Assembly (NCBI GenBank): GCA_035651455.1
Contig: DASRFR010000029.1
Span: 372,001 to 436,000 of the forward strand
Direction: 5' to 3'
Origin: DASRFR01 sp035651455
GTDB lineage: Bacteria; Acidobacteriota; Terriglobia; Terriglobales; Acidobacteriaceae
Length of the DNA: 64,000 nt
Shown here: positions 8,768 through 16,783 of the stretch, piece after piece
Layout of the letters: each line of letters opens with the position of its first letter
Numbering within the stretch: the stretch's first letter is position 1
Notes under the pieces: generated by a model
Databases searched by the model: none
Told to the model about the DNA's origin: nothing
The model's input: only the letters and a program-made list of their open reading frames with translations
Position numbers and translations under genes: made by a program

Positions 8768-11458
8768 TTAAGCGAAGACTGGATTGGGCTTCTCCGGATT
8801 AATACCCAGATCGTGAATAGCTTTCTGCACTATATTTGTCTCGATCGCATTCTCGCGAGCCAACGCGTTCAGTGTTGCCAAAACAATGTGCTTGGCATCC
8901 ACTTCGAAGAAATCACGCAATGCTGCCCGGTTCTCACTGCGCCCGAAACCGTCGGTCCCGAGTGCGACCAGCCGTCCTGGAACCCAACGCGCAATACTCT
9001 CCGGCAGCACCTTCATGTAATCCGATGCGGCGACGAAGACTCCCGGGGCGTCCTTCAACACGCGGCTGACATAGGGTACTTTTGCTGTTGCTCCAGGATG
9101 CAGCATGTTCCAGCGCTCGGCGTCAACAGCATCGCGATAAAGTTGCTTGTAACTGGTGACGCTCCATACATCGGCGGCTACTCCATACTGCTTCTCCAGT
9201 ATGTCCTGCGCCTTAAGCACCTCGTACATGATGGTGCCGCTGCCAAAAAGTTGCGCGCGCAGCCTGGCATCTTTTTTCTCCGACGCTTTGAAGCGGTACA
9301 GCCCGTTCAGGATACCTTCTCGAATCCCCGGTACATCGGGCATCTCCGGCATGGGCAGAGGCTCGTTGGTCACCGTCAGGTAATAGAAGATCGACTCGCC
9401 GTCACCGTACATGCGCTTGATGCCATCCTGGATGATGACGGCGATTTCGTACGCGAACGCCGGATCGTAGGCCAACAGGTTGGGCACGCTGAGCGCGAGC
9501 ACATGGCTGTGACCATCCTGGTGTTGTAGACCTTCTCCCGCGAGCGTGGTGCGCCCGGCAGTGCCTCCAATCAGGAATCCTCGACACCGCATGTCGGCAG
9601 CAGCCCAGATGAGGTCGCCAATGCGCTGGAAGCCAAACATCGAGTAATAAATGAAGAACGGAATCGTGTTGATGCCGTGGTTCGCATAGGCTGTTCCTGC
9701 TGCAATGAAGGAACACATGGAACCCGCTTCCGTGATGCCCTCTTCAAGAATTTGGCCATTCTTTGCCTCCTTGTAATACAGGAGGGTGTCCATATCCACC
9801 GGCTCATAGAGCTGACCAACGCTGGAATAGATGCCCACCTGCCGGAACAGCGCCTCCATTCCGAACGTGCGAGCCTCGTCGGGAATGATAGGCACGATCA
9901 GCTTGCCAATTTCCGGATCGCGCAACAGTTTCGACAACATGCGCACGAACACCATGGTCGTCGATGCCTCGCGGCCCTCGGTGCCTTTGTAGAACTCCTC
10001 GAAGTGTGACTCCGAAACCGTCGGAATGGGATTGGCCCGCACTTTTCGTTCCGGCACGTAGCCGCCTAGTTGCTTGCGACGGTCCTGCATGTATTTCACT
10101 TCAGGACTGTCGTCGGACGGACGGTAGAACGGCGCATTGTGCAACTCGTCATCCGGAATAGGAATACCGAACCGCGAGCGGAACATGCGCAGCTCCTCAT
10201 CGTTGAGCTTTTTCTGCTGGTGCGTAATGTTTTTGCCTTCACCCGCCTCGCCAAGTCCATAGCCCTTGATGGTCTTCGCCAGGATGATCGTGGGCGATCC
10301 GGTGTGTTCCAGTGCGGCTTTATATGCGGCGTGAACCTTGATGGGATCGTGGCCTCCCAGCCGCATGCGCGCCAGTTGCTCGTCGGAGAAGTGCTCCGCC
10401 ATCTTCAGCAACCGGGGATCCGTCCCAAAGAAGTTCTGCCGGAAGTAGGCTCCGCTCTCCACAAAATATTTCTGATACTGGCCGTCCGTGATTTCTCCCA
10501 TGCGGCGCACCAGCAGCCCGTCGCGGTCATTCTGGATCAAGCTGTCCCAATCGCTGCCCCAGATGACCTTGATCACGTTCCAGCCGGCTCCGCGGAAGAT
10601 TGCCTCCAGTTCCTGGATGATCTTCCCGTTGCCGCGCACCGGGCCGTCCAGTCGCTGCAGATTGCAGTTCACCACAAAGATCAGGTTGTCGAGACGCTCG
10701 CGCGAGGCCAGCGTGATTGAGCCCAGCGATTCGGGTTCGTCCATCTCCCCATCGCCCAGAAACGCCCACACCTTGCCCCCGGTCACCGTCTTCAAACCGC
10801 GGTTCTCGAGATACTTGATGAACCGGGCATGATAAATCGCCTGGATCGGCCCCAGGCCCATCGACACCGTGGGAAACTCCCAAAAATCCGGCATCAGCCA
10901 GGGGTGGGGGTAAGACGAGAGGCCGCCGCCCGGCTTCAGTTCGCGCCGGAAGTTCTCAAGCTTCTGCCATGGAATGCGTCCCTCTAGAAAGGCACGGGCG
11001 TACATGCCGGGAGCGGCGTGACCTTGGAAGTAGACGACGTCGCGGTCTCCGCCTTCCGTCCGCGCGTGCAAAAAGTGGTTGAACGCAACCTCGTACAAGG
11101 TCGCCGCGGAGGCGTATGTCGAGATGTGGCCGCCAATGCCCTCCTGCAACTTGTTTGCGCGAACCACCATGGCCAGGGCATTCCAGCGAACCAGGCTCTT
11201 AATCCGGCGCTCCATCTCCTGGCTGCCCGGGAATGGCGGCTGCGATTTCGAGGGAATCGTGTTCTGGTACGGGGTGGTTGCGGAAAATGGCAGGTTGACG
11301 CCCGCCTCCCGGCGCGCATGGAGCGCCAACTGCTGCAAAAGCCGTCCGGCGCGCTCCGGTCCGCCTCGATCCAGCACATAGTCCAGCGAATCCATCCACT
11401 CACGGGTCTCGAGCACTTCGAGACCGTTGGTATGCGTCTCAGCCACTGATTTCACCAT
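8768..11458 (-). CDS. aceE: pyruvate dehydrogenase E1, homodimeric type
   Basis: Thiamine-diphosphate enzyme that decarboxylates pyruvate and acetylates the lipoyl arm of E2. At 896 residues it has the usual AceE length. The TPP-binding segment GDGEMDEPESLG with NCNLQRLDGP about 30 residues later is intact, and the N-terminal GHISTYASAATLYEVAFNHF and VYFQGHAAPGMYARAF blocks are typical of AceE. It opens the aceE-aceF-lpd operon. The annotated ATG has GAGG directly against it; the in-frame GTG one codon later is better spaced, so the start could shift by one codon. Confidence 0.95.
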   Translation of the reverse strand: MVKSVAETHTNGLEVLETREWMDSLDYVLDRGGPERAGRLLQQLALHARREAGVNLPFSATTPYQNTIPSKSQPPFPGSQEMERRIKSLVRWNALAMVVRANKLQEGIGGHISTYASAATLYEVAFNHFLHARTEGGDRDVVYFQGHAAPGMYARAFLEGRIPWQKLENFRRELKPGGGLSSYPHPWLMPDFWEFPTVSMGLGPIQAIYHARFIKYLENRGLKTVTGGKVWAFLGDGEMDEPESLGSITLASRERLDNLIFVVNCNLQRLDGPVRGNGKIIQELEAIFRGAGWNVIKVIWGSDWDSLIQNDRDGLLVRRMGEITDGQYQKYFVESGAYFRQNFFGTDPRLLKMAEHFSDEQLARMRLGGHDPIKVHAAYKAALEHTGSPTIILAKTIKGYGLGEAGEGKNITHQQKKLNDEELRMFRSRFGIPIPDDELHNAPFYRPSDDSPEVKYMQDRRKQLGGYVPERKVRANPIPTVSESHFEEFYKGTEGREASTTMVFVRMLSKLLRDPEIGKLIVPIIPDEARTFGMEALFRQVGIYSSVGQLYEPVDMDTLLYYKEAKNGQILEEGITEAGSMCSFIAAGTAYANHGINTIPFFIYYSMFGFQRIGDLIWAAADMRCRGFLIGGTAGRTTLAGEGLQHQDGHSHVLALSVPNLLAYDPAFAYEIAVIIQDGIKRMYGDGESIFYYLTVTNEPLPMPEMPDVPGIREGILNGLYRFKASEKKDARLRAQLFGSGTIMYEVLKAQDILEKQYGVAADVWSVTSYKQLYRDAVDAERWNMLHPGATAKVPYVSRVLKDAPGVFVAASDYMKVLPESIARWVPGRLVALGTDGFGRSENRAALRDFFEVDAKHIVLATLNALARENAIETNIVQKAIHDLGINPEKPNPVFA

Positions 11459-11920
11459 CCTCGGGAGGTAAACACTCCATCATATTTAATTTTTCGGAAT
11501 TTTGCTTGCGTGACTAATTATGGTCACTGGGTAGAAGTGTCGTGAAACGAGCAATTTGGCCGCCCCGCAGGATAGCCCCGCTGAATCGCTCGCGCCTGCG
11601 CCGGCTGGCGCCTGCGCATGCAGACGCCCGGACTATCATCGCGGCCGCGCGAGTTCCACCAACTTAGGAGGTGCTACAGCAATTCCTTTTGCAAGCTACA
11701 GATTCGGCGTTATGGCGAGTTCCGACCGCGAAATCGTATGTTAGAAGTCGAGATCGATCTCCCCCAAAGCGAAGCAAGAGCAGGCGCCGATTCCAGTCGG
11801 TGCCTGCTTGTGCTATGCAGCGATTTCCCTCTCGCAACCTCTTTCTTGGATTAGATCAAAATTTTAGGTGGGTTATAGCGTTTGACATCAGCAGTTCGCG
11901 CAAGGCGGGTTCACGTTCAC
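11459..11920. other. gene-poor intergenic stretch upstream of aceE
   Basis: No coding frame here looks real. The aceE-proximal 60 bases are AT-rich (minus-strand TATGAT about 20 bases before aceE) and probably hold its promoter, though no good -35 box is seen. A strong AGGAGGTG Shine-Dalgarno-like sequence sits near 11667 on the plus strand, but the only frame behind it starts with ATT and stops after 20 codons. A stable hairpin lies at 11780-11807 (listed separately). A small non-coding RNA is possible but not recognised. Confidence 0.4.
11780..11807 (-). terminator. hairpin, possible terminator of the glycan-cluster operon
   Basis: An 11-bp stem with one G-T pair (GCAGGCGCCGA at 11780-11790, TCGGTGCCTGC at 11797-11807) closes a six-base loop. 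On the minus strand it is followed by a moderately T-rich tail (TCTTGCTTCGCTTT) and lies about 110 bases beyond the stop of the 37-residue microprotein, the last gene of the minus-strand arm. The tail is imperfect, so a different structural role is possible. Confidence 0.4.
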
Positions 11921-12034
11921 TCACAGCCGGCCGTAATGGTAGAAGTACCAGATCAGTGCGACCACAATTGCCAAACCTACACCGGTGAAGAGAAACCCGA
12001 CCGCGTAGAACCAGACTGGCTGTTTTAATTTCAT
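11921..12034 (-). CDS. 37-residue single-span membrane microprotein
   Basis: Reading the minus strand from the ATG at 12034 gives 37 codons and a TGA: a basic start (MKLKQP), one continuous hydrophobic helix (VWFYAVGFLFTGVGLAIVVA) and an aromatic tail ending YHYGRL. This is the shape of a genuine small membrane protein. It lies 49 bases after the nucleotidyltransferase stop, on the same strand, so it is probably the last gene of that operon. I do not see a strong Shine-Dalgarno sequence. Function is unknown; accessory subunit of the membrane glycan machinery is a guess. Confidence 0.55.
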   Translation of the reverse strand: MKLKQPVWFYAVGFLFTGVGLAIVVALIWYFYHYGRL

Positions 12035-12083
12035 GGTCGATGTTTAGGATGTCATCAGCCAGCACGAGGTGGTTCTCAGCCCG

Positions 12084-13187
12084 CTACCACACTCCCTTGT
12101 CATTTCCCGTCGCCTTGTATTCCAGGGCAGCCGCGGCACCCAGGCAAGGCAGCAGGCTGAGACGAAGTACTCCGCTCACATTGCCTCGAAATGCTGTTTG
12201 CGAGACCTGCTTGGTATACAGCTTCGCGCCCTGCCAAAAAACCGGGATGCGCAGAAACTGGCCCCGACAAAAAATTTCCTCGCCTCCAAATTCCGCCGCC
12301 GACAGAACCTGTGGAGGAAGATCCAGTCCCCCGCCACGGTAGGCGTCTAGGTAGTCTGAAATAATTTTCAGGTATGTGGCTACGCCGGGCCAGATCGCTG
12401 CCGGTTCGGCAAGCTCCTTTAGCACGGTAAAATCCAATCCGCGCGTCTCGATCAGGGTGGCGGCATCGACGGTGTCGCACAAACGCAAGTAGAAGTGACG
12501 GTACATGCGCTGCAGGGTGGCGAGGATAATGCTGCCCTCCGCCGACGGTACACGAAAAGAATTCCCATCGATGTCCCGCACCACGCTGGTACGGGCAAGC
12601 CGCCGCGCCAACTCAACATGCTCCCCCGTCTGGCCCAAACGCGCCACGTGTACTTCCACGGCTTCACGTAGTCCAGGAATTTTGAAGTTCCACTTATGCG
12701 CCAGACGATCTCCCCAGCTGCGCTCTAGCACCTCCGCGTGGAATGTTCTCGTCATCACGCCAACTACCACGTCGTCCTCGGAAACCGTCAGCAGGTCCAG
12801 ATCGCTGCCCAGGTCGGGCCAGTGCTCTAACGACTTGATTACCAGGAGAGGATGGCCCGTCGAGCCCAGAGCTTCGCAAATAGAATTCAGAAAAGCCACC
12901 GCGGTGTGCGCCCGCGTTCTTTCCCCGGCCACAGTTGTCGCTGCCCACGTCCGCAGTTGAACATCAAGCTCGGAGTTCTTCGACAAGTCGCAAAATGCAC
13001 GTACGACGACGTGATGCATCTCTGCGATGGCTTTGGCCTCAGCCCGGCCGTGGTCATCCAGCTGAGCAAGCCACACCTGCGCTTCATCGCGCGTGCGGCT
13101 GCGCTCCGGCGCCATCAACAACAGCGACAGGTTGTGAAAATAGGGATTCTGATGGCGAACCCTCGCGAATAACTGTGAACTTGACAT
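12084..13187 (-). CDS. nucleotidyltransferase-fold protein (NTP_transf_5-like)
   Basis: A 367-residue soluble protein with a nucleotidyltransferase signature GSDLDLL at residues 127-133 (Asp129 and Asp131 as metal ligands), preceded by LVIKSLEHWPDL. The layout resembles the NTP_transf_5 family, often found in polysaccharide and exosortase-type clusters. The start at 13187 has a long purine tract (GGGGAGGGGGA) upstream and overlaps the previous stop as TGATG, so the frame open to 13232 is not used. It sits in the glycan cluster, suggesting transfer of a nucleotidyl or similar group to a glycan or its carrier; the substrate is unknown. Confidence 0.65.
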   Translation of the reverse strand: MSSSQLFARVRHQNPYFHNLSLLLMAPERSRTRDEAQVWLAQLDDHGRAEAKAIAEMHHVVVRAFCDLSKNSELDVQLRTWAATTVAGERTRAHTAVAFLNSICEALGSTGHPLLVIKSLEHWPDLGSDLDLLTVSEDDVVVGVMTRTFHAEVLERSWGDRLAHKWNFKIPGLREAVEVHVARLGQTGEHVELARRLARTSVVRDIDGNSFRVPSAEGSIILATLQRMYRHFYLRLCDTVDAATLIETRGLDFTVLKELAEPAAIWPGVATYLKIISDYLDAYRGGGLDLPPQVLSAAEFGGEEIFCRGQFLRIPVFWQGAKLYTKQVSQTAFRGNVSGVLRLSLLPCLGAAAALEYKATGNDKGVW

Positions 13188-14191
13188 CACTGTCCCCCTC
13201 CCCTTGATTGGTCGCCGCTGCCCTTTTCGCATTTGGCCAAGCCGCGTTCGATAGCTGTGCCTTCTTCATAGTCGTTCCATGTGGCCACGACGAGAAAAGG
13301 CATAGGTTTCGATGCATCTGCGTATTCGTGATACATGCTCAAGGTGTCTTCGAATGTTTTCCCGCAGCGTTGGTCCATGTGACGATTCAAGCCCCACGAG
13401 GCCTTCGAGTCATCAAAGCCGGGCCAAGCCGCACCAATGACGAGTTTGTCCGGATACTTCGCCCTGGTCTGCTTGTAAAAATTTTGCAAATACTCCTTGC
13501 CCCAATCGCTGCCGTTCTGTGCCCAGCCTTTGCCGGGATGAACCCAGGCGTAAATTCCATCGAAGTCGTTCACGTACTTTGCCGGCGGATGGTCTTTGTA
13601 AATGAGCAAAGGCGGCGTGGGCCACTTGTCCACCATGGCTCGCACCTGGTCCCAGTCGGTATGGCCGTACTTCGGAAATATAAAAATCACCGGGCGCCCG
13701 TTGTAAAACACGTAGGCATCGTGACCCGGAGCATCGGGAGCAATGTAGTCCTTGTAAGCGCGGTCGAACTCCTCGAGCGCATCATCGGTGCTGTGGCCGT
13801 TGTCCTCCTGGATCTCGTCGTACATGAGGCAGACGTGGTAATGCATGTCGGCGGCAATCTTCGCCAGCAACGCCGTGCTGTGATCCAGGAATGGATGCCG
13901 GTTGCCGTACCAGTTGATGGCGAATCCGTATATGCCCAGCTCCCGCGCTTTGTTAATTTGGCTGCGCAACACCGAGGGATCCTGCGTCGAGTACCCGACG
14001 TTAATGTGGTCTTTGTCTCCGAACCAGGGAACATATACCGCCAGCAGCTTTGGATACGCGTCCGGCGCATTGGCGTTGGCAGAAATGCTGTCACGAATAT
14101 CGCGATGCACCGTGCTGTGATCACATGCGTTAGTGATGAAGCCGATCACCACAATGACGATGATCAGGATGTGTGATTTTCGGACGTTCAT
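13187..14191 (-). CDS. exported GH99/GH71-like glycosidase-fold protein
   Basis: A 334-residue exported protein: a hydrophobic N-terminal segment ends ITNAC, a loose lipobox that could make it a lipoprotein. The rest matches the TIM-barrel pattern of GH99/WbsX-like proteins: YVPWFGDKDHINVGY, ARELGIYGFAINWYG, LMYDE, VIFIFPKYG and ATWNDYEEGTAIE. GH99 members are endo-alpha-mannosidases, but many such proteins in polysaccharide loci have no assigned activity. The ATG at 14191 is preferred to the GTG at 14215. Its stop overlaps the nucleotidyltransferase start by one base (TGATG). Confidence 0.7.
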   Translation of the reverse strand: MNVRKSHILIIVIVVIGFITNACDHSTVHRDIRDSISANANAPDAYPKLLAVYVPWFGDKDHINVGYSTQDPSVLRSQINKARELGIYGFAINWYGNRHPFLDHSTALLAKIAADMHYHVCLMYDEIQEDNGHSTDDALEEFDRAYKDYIAPDAPGHDAYVFYNGRPVIFIFPKYGHTDWDQVRAMVDKWPTPPLLIYKDHPPAKYVNDFDGIYAWVHPGKGWAQNGSDWGKEYLQNFYKQTRAKYPDKLVIGAAWPGFDDSKASWGLNRHMDQRCGKTFEDTLSMYHEYADASKPMPFLVVATWNDYEEGTAIERGLAKCEKGSGDQSRGGGQ

Positions 14192-14281
14192 GGAATGGGT
14201 CTCTTGCTTGAACACCTATGATCTGGGGCTCGGGTCGGAACCCGCATAGACAAAGCATTTTCGCGGCGCCGAACATGTCGC

Positions 14282-14806
14282 CTAGAAGTTGGGCACAGCC
14301 TCCAGTGAACGGACTTCCCAACGGTCCGCCCCGGGAGTCATGATGACCAGGTAGTGCAGGGTTACATTCTCCTGTCGGATCATCTTGCTCCCGTCGAATA
14401 ATTGAATTTCCAACTGGGCCGTGTCCCGTAACTGCATGGCGTCGCCGTTCGGAGAATAAAAGAAAGCCTGCACGTTGTGGCCGTGATCGATGTACCGCGT
14501 CCGCAGTCCATTCTTTTTCTGATCCGCGACTGTACTGCTGAACCGATCTTTGGCGAATCCCGTGAAGTAGGCGTCGAGTAACTCGGCACGGTTCTGGTCC
14601 ATGGCTTCAGCCAGGCTTTGCCACGCGAGGGAATAGTCACGAACAATATTGTTTCCGGTGAGCTCCTCAATTGGTCGAGGAGCGATTTTGTCCGCATTCA
14701 GCCGGACCTGCGGAAGAGCATCCGCTGCATGGGCCATCGGCAGGAACCCGAACGCGCCCGCCGCCAGCGCGAGCAACACGCATAATCTTGGACTGATCTT
14801 CCGCAT
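14282..14806 (-). CDS. exported protein of unknown function
   Basis: A 174-residue protein with a clear signal peptide (MRKISPRLC to MAHAADA). The mature part is a small mixed alpha/beta domain. Its N-terminal half has a helix with a repeated 'work-unit' look (SLAWQSLAEAMDQNRAEL), followed by a strand-rich part that could be an NTF2-like fold, with AQLEIQLFDGSKM and DRWEVRSLEAVPNF. I do not recognise a family. The start overlaps the upstream stop as TAATG, so it is translated with the Ig-like protein upstream. Confidence 0.65.
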   Translation of the reverse strand: MRKISPRLCVLLALAAGAFGFLPMAHAADALPQVRLNADKIAPRPIEELTGNNIVRDYSLAWQSLAEAMDQNRAELLDAYFTGFAKDRFSSTVADQKKNGLRTRYIDHGHNVQAFFYSPNGDAMQLRDTAQLEIQLFDGSKMIRQENVTLHYLVIMTPGADRWEVRSLEAVPNF

Positions 14807-15672
14807 TACTGCGCTCCTCCCACACGGACTTCATTGCCGATAGCTACGCCTGAGGCGACGGATATCGTCGCATTGCCCGCTTCCGGCAGTTGTGCCTTCG
14901 CCACCCCGCGTTTGATCGGCGTATCAACAGTAGTTTTCCCTTTATCCGTCACTTGCGTGATCGACACAATCGTGCCATCGGGTACCGGATTCCCGCTGCA
15001 ATCGCGAACGGGATCGGTCTCTACATTAATGAACTTCCCGGTGCGCACCGCCCGAATGCGCAAGTTGCATGCATCCGAGGGCACCTGCTGCACAACCCGC
15101 TTTTCTAAAATGTCGCCGCTCGAGGCGGTCACCTGCGCCAGTCCGCCTTTATGCGATGAGTTCATACTCATCCAGGCAACGCCATTGCTGGTGGTCTCCG
15201 CGCGAGCGACTTCGGGCGCGTCCTTCAGGGAAACACGGAACTCCACTTTTACCGGCTGTAAAACGAGATTGTGGAATTTGTCGAATACGAATGCCGTGGC
15301 GGTGATGGCGTCATTGGTCGCAACTGGCACGCGGGAAGGGTGAACCAGGAAGCTAAGATGCGCCGGTCCCGAAGCAGTGACAAAGAAGTCGGCTCCGTTG
15401 CAACCGTCCGAAGAGCAAACGGTAGCGATGTAGCGGCCGGCGTCGCGTGTTTCTTCTTCCGCCACTTCAATCGCGTTCCCCAATTGTACTTTCCGTTTGC
15501 TGGCTGAGCCGGGGCCCTGGAGATAAAAGGATGCCTCGCCGCTCCCGCTCGTCGGAATCGAAAACGCGTTGCCCGCGACAACTTGCTTCGGCACCTGCAA
15601 GTCTGCTGCCTGCGCTCCCCTAAGCAACACAGCGGCAATCATGAATCCCAGAAAACCAAATGTGCGCGTCAT
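14806..15672 (-). CDS. exported protein with Ig-like (invasin-type) domains
   Basis: A 288-residue protein with a signal peptide ending near RGAQA. The body is beta-rich and resembles two or more Ig-like folds. One, around residues 100-190, has the Big/invasin hallmarks (LSFLVHPSRVPVATNDAI, FDKFHNLV, GVAWMSMNSSHKGGLAQVTASSG). Cys pairs (CSSDGC; CNL and DCSG) may form disulfides. It probably acts in the periplasm or at the surface, perhaps as a structural part of the glycan export machinery. It lies one base after the upstream stop and overlaps the downstream start. Confidence 0.65.
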   Translation of the reverse strand: MTRTFGFLGFMIAAVLLRGAQAADLQVPKQVVAGNAFSIPTSGSGEASFYLQGPGSASKRKVQLGNAIEVAEEETRDAGRYIATVCSSDGCNGADFFVTASGPAHLSFLVHPSRVPVATNDAITATAFVFDKFHNLVLQPVKVEFRVSLKDAPEVARAETTSNGVAWMSMNSSHKGGLAQVTASSGDILEKRVVQQVPSDACNLRIRAVRTGKFINVETDPVRDCSGNPVPDGTIVSITQVTDKGKTTVDTPIKRGVAKAQLPEAGNATISVASGVAIGNEVRVGGAQ

Positions 15673-15673
15673 A

Positions 15674-16783
15674 TCAGGAATTGTTGTTCACGCTGTAATG
15701 GTTGACCGTGATGTGCGAATTCTGCACGCGTTTAGCTACGTCATCGGGCAGGTCCACCGCAAACGAGACCGGAGTTTGCGGTAATAACGCCTGGTCCACG
15801 TAGCCATCGGAAACCCAGATCACCTTGCCGTTCGCGTCGTAGAAAGCGGCCAGTGCCTGTGCGATATTCACCACCTGTCCGCTTTGATTAATCAGTTGAC
15901 CCTTGAGAATTCTTTTTCCCAGGGGATCGCTGGCGATCTGCTGGCCGGCCACTTCGATCACCGGATCTGCGCTGGCCGGGATGAGCATGGCCTTGGAATC
16001 CATGCGCACGCTCTTCACTTGGCTGAGTTTGACGCCAGGAAAGTCGATCCGGTACGGCGAAACCTGCTTGGGAAGCAGCGTGTGCGATATCTTGTCGAAG
16101 CTTCCCTCCTGGCTCAGCGGATTCTGGTTCTGATCGAGCAACGTCGCATTCACGTTGACGTACGCCGGAACCGTGTCCTCATTCTCGATCTCGCCAAGAA
16201 TAATCAGCCGGTCGGGACGCTCCACCGGGTTCATCGAGATGATCTTCACTTGCGGCGAATCGACGTTCTGTTCGCCCCACACATCTTCGGGACCTCGGTT
16301 GATGATGTCCCATCGGAGATAATTAACCGGCACGACCTGCGGTGGGACGTCGTTGAACTTCGGAACAGGCCAGTCCACCTTCCAATTCCCACCCTTCTGC
16401 TCCACGTTCAGATCGCGAACATCATCGATGGGGCCGATGGCCGTCGACCAGTGCATATTGACCCGCAGCTTCGCTTGGTCCGCGGTCGCGCGCAATGGCC
16501 ACACGTCGAAGCTGTCCAGCGAAGAGTACGTGCGCAAGCTGCCGTAACTCCCCGCCAGGTCGCGAATGAACGCCGGCTTTTCGATGTCGTTGGTATTGGC
16601 CAGCCGCGCGTACGCTCTGTCCCAGTTTTTGGCCTGAACATCTTGCATGAGCGCTTCGATGGCTTCCGTGGGATTGCCCGCTGAGCGGATCTCGTGCTGC
16701 GTCAGGCCGCCCGAATTGACCCATTGGAGACCCACCAATACCAGGGTGATAATGATGATGCCGAGACCCAAAAGCGTTTTCAT
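15674..16783 (-). CDS. membrane-anchored periplasmic protein, function unknown
   Basis: From the ATG at 16783 the protein has 369 residues: one N-terminal transmembrane helix (LLGLGIIIITLVLVGLQWV) and a large periplasmic part. Residues 30-140 look like an NTF2/Tim44-type domain (VQAKNWDRAYARL, WKVDWPVPKF); the rest is beta-rich, with a FxxD-type comparison of glycan or protein chain ends not evident. The frame is open to 16999, but that extension overlaps the upstream gene and has shadow composition; the TAATG overlap with the upstream stop fixes 16783. I do not recognise a family. Confidence 0.65.
   Translation of the reverse strand: MKTLLGLGIIIITLVLVGLQWVNSGGLTQHEIRSAGNPTEAIEALMQDVQAKNWDRAYARLANTNDIEKPAFIRDLAGSYGSLRTYSSLDSFDVWPLRATADQAKLRVNMHWSTAIGPIDDVRDLNVEQKGGNWKVDWPVPKFNDVPPQVVPVNYLRWDIINRGPEDVWGEQNVDSPQVKIISMNPVERPDRLIILGEIENEDTVPAYVNVNATLLDQNQNPLSQEGSFDKISHTLLPKQVSPYRIDFPGVKLSQVKSVRMDSKAMLIPASADPVIEVAGQQIASDPLGKRILKGQLINQSGQVVNIAQALAAFYDANGKVIWVSDGYVDQALLPQTPVSFAVDLPDDVAKRVQNSHITVNHYSVNNNS

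Noticed and set aside
8450..9529. 359-codon open frame on plus strand over aceE and aceF
   Set aside because: Antisense to two strongly conserved genes; unsupported composition.
11667..11744. short frame starting ATT after AGGAGGTG
   Set aside because: ATT starts are very rare (infC) and the 20-codon frame has no resemblance to IF3; the ribosome-like site could be chance.
13208..14176. 322-codon open frame on plus strand over the GH99-like gene
   Set aside because: It is a shadow of the minus-strand gene, with no family resemblance and poor composition.
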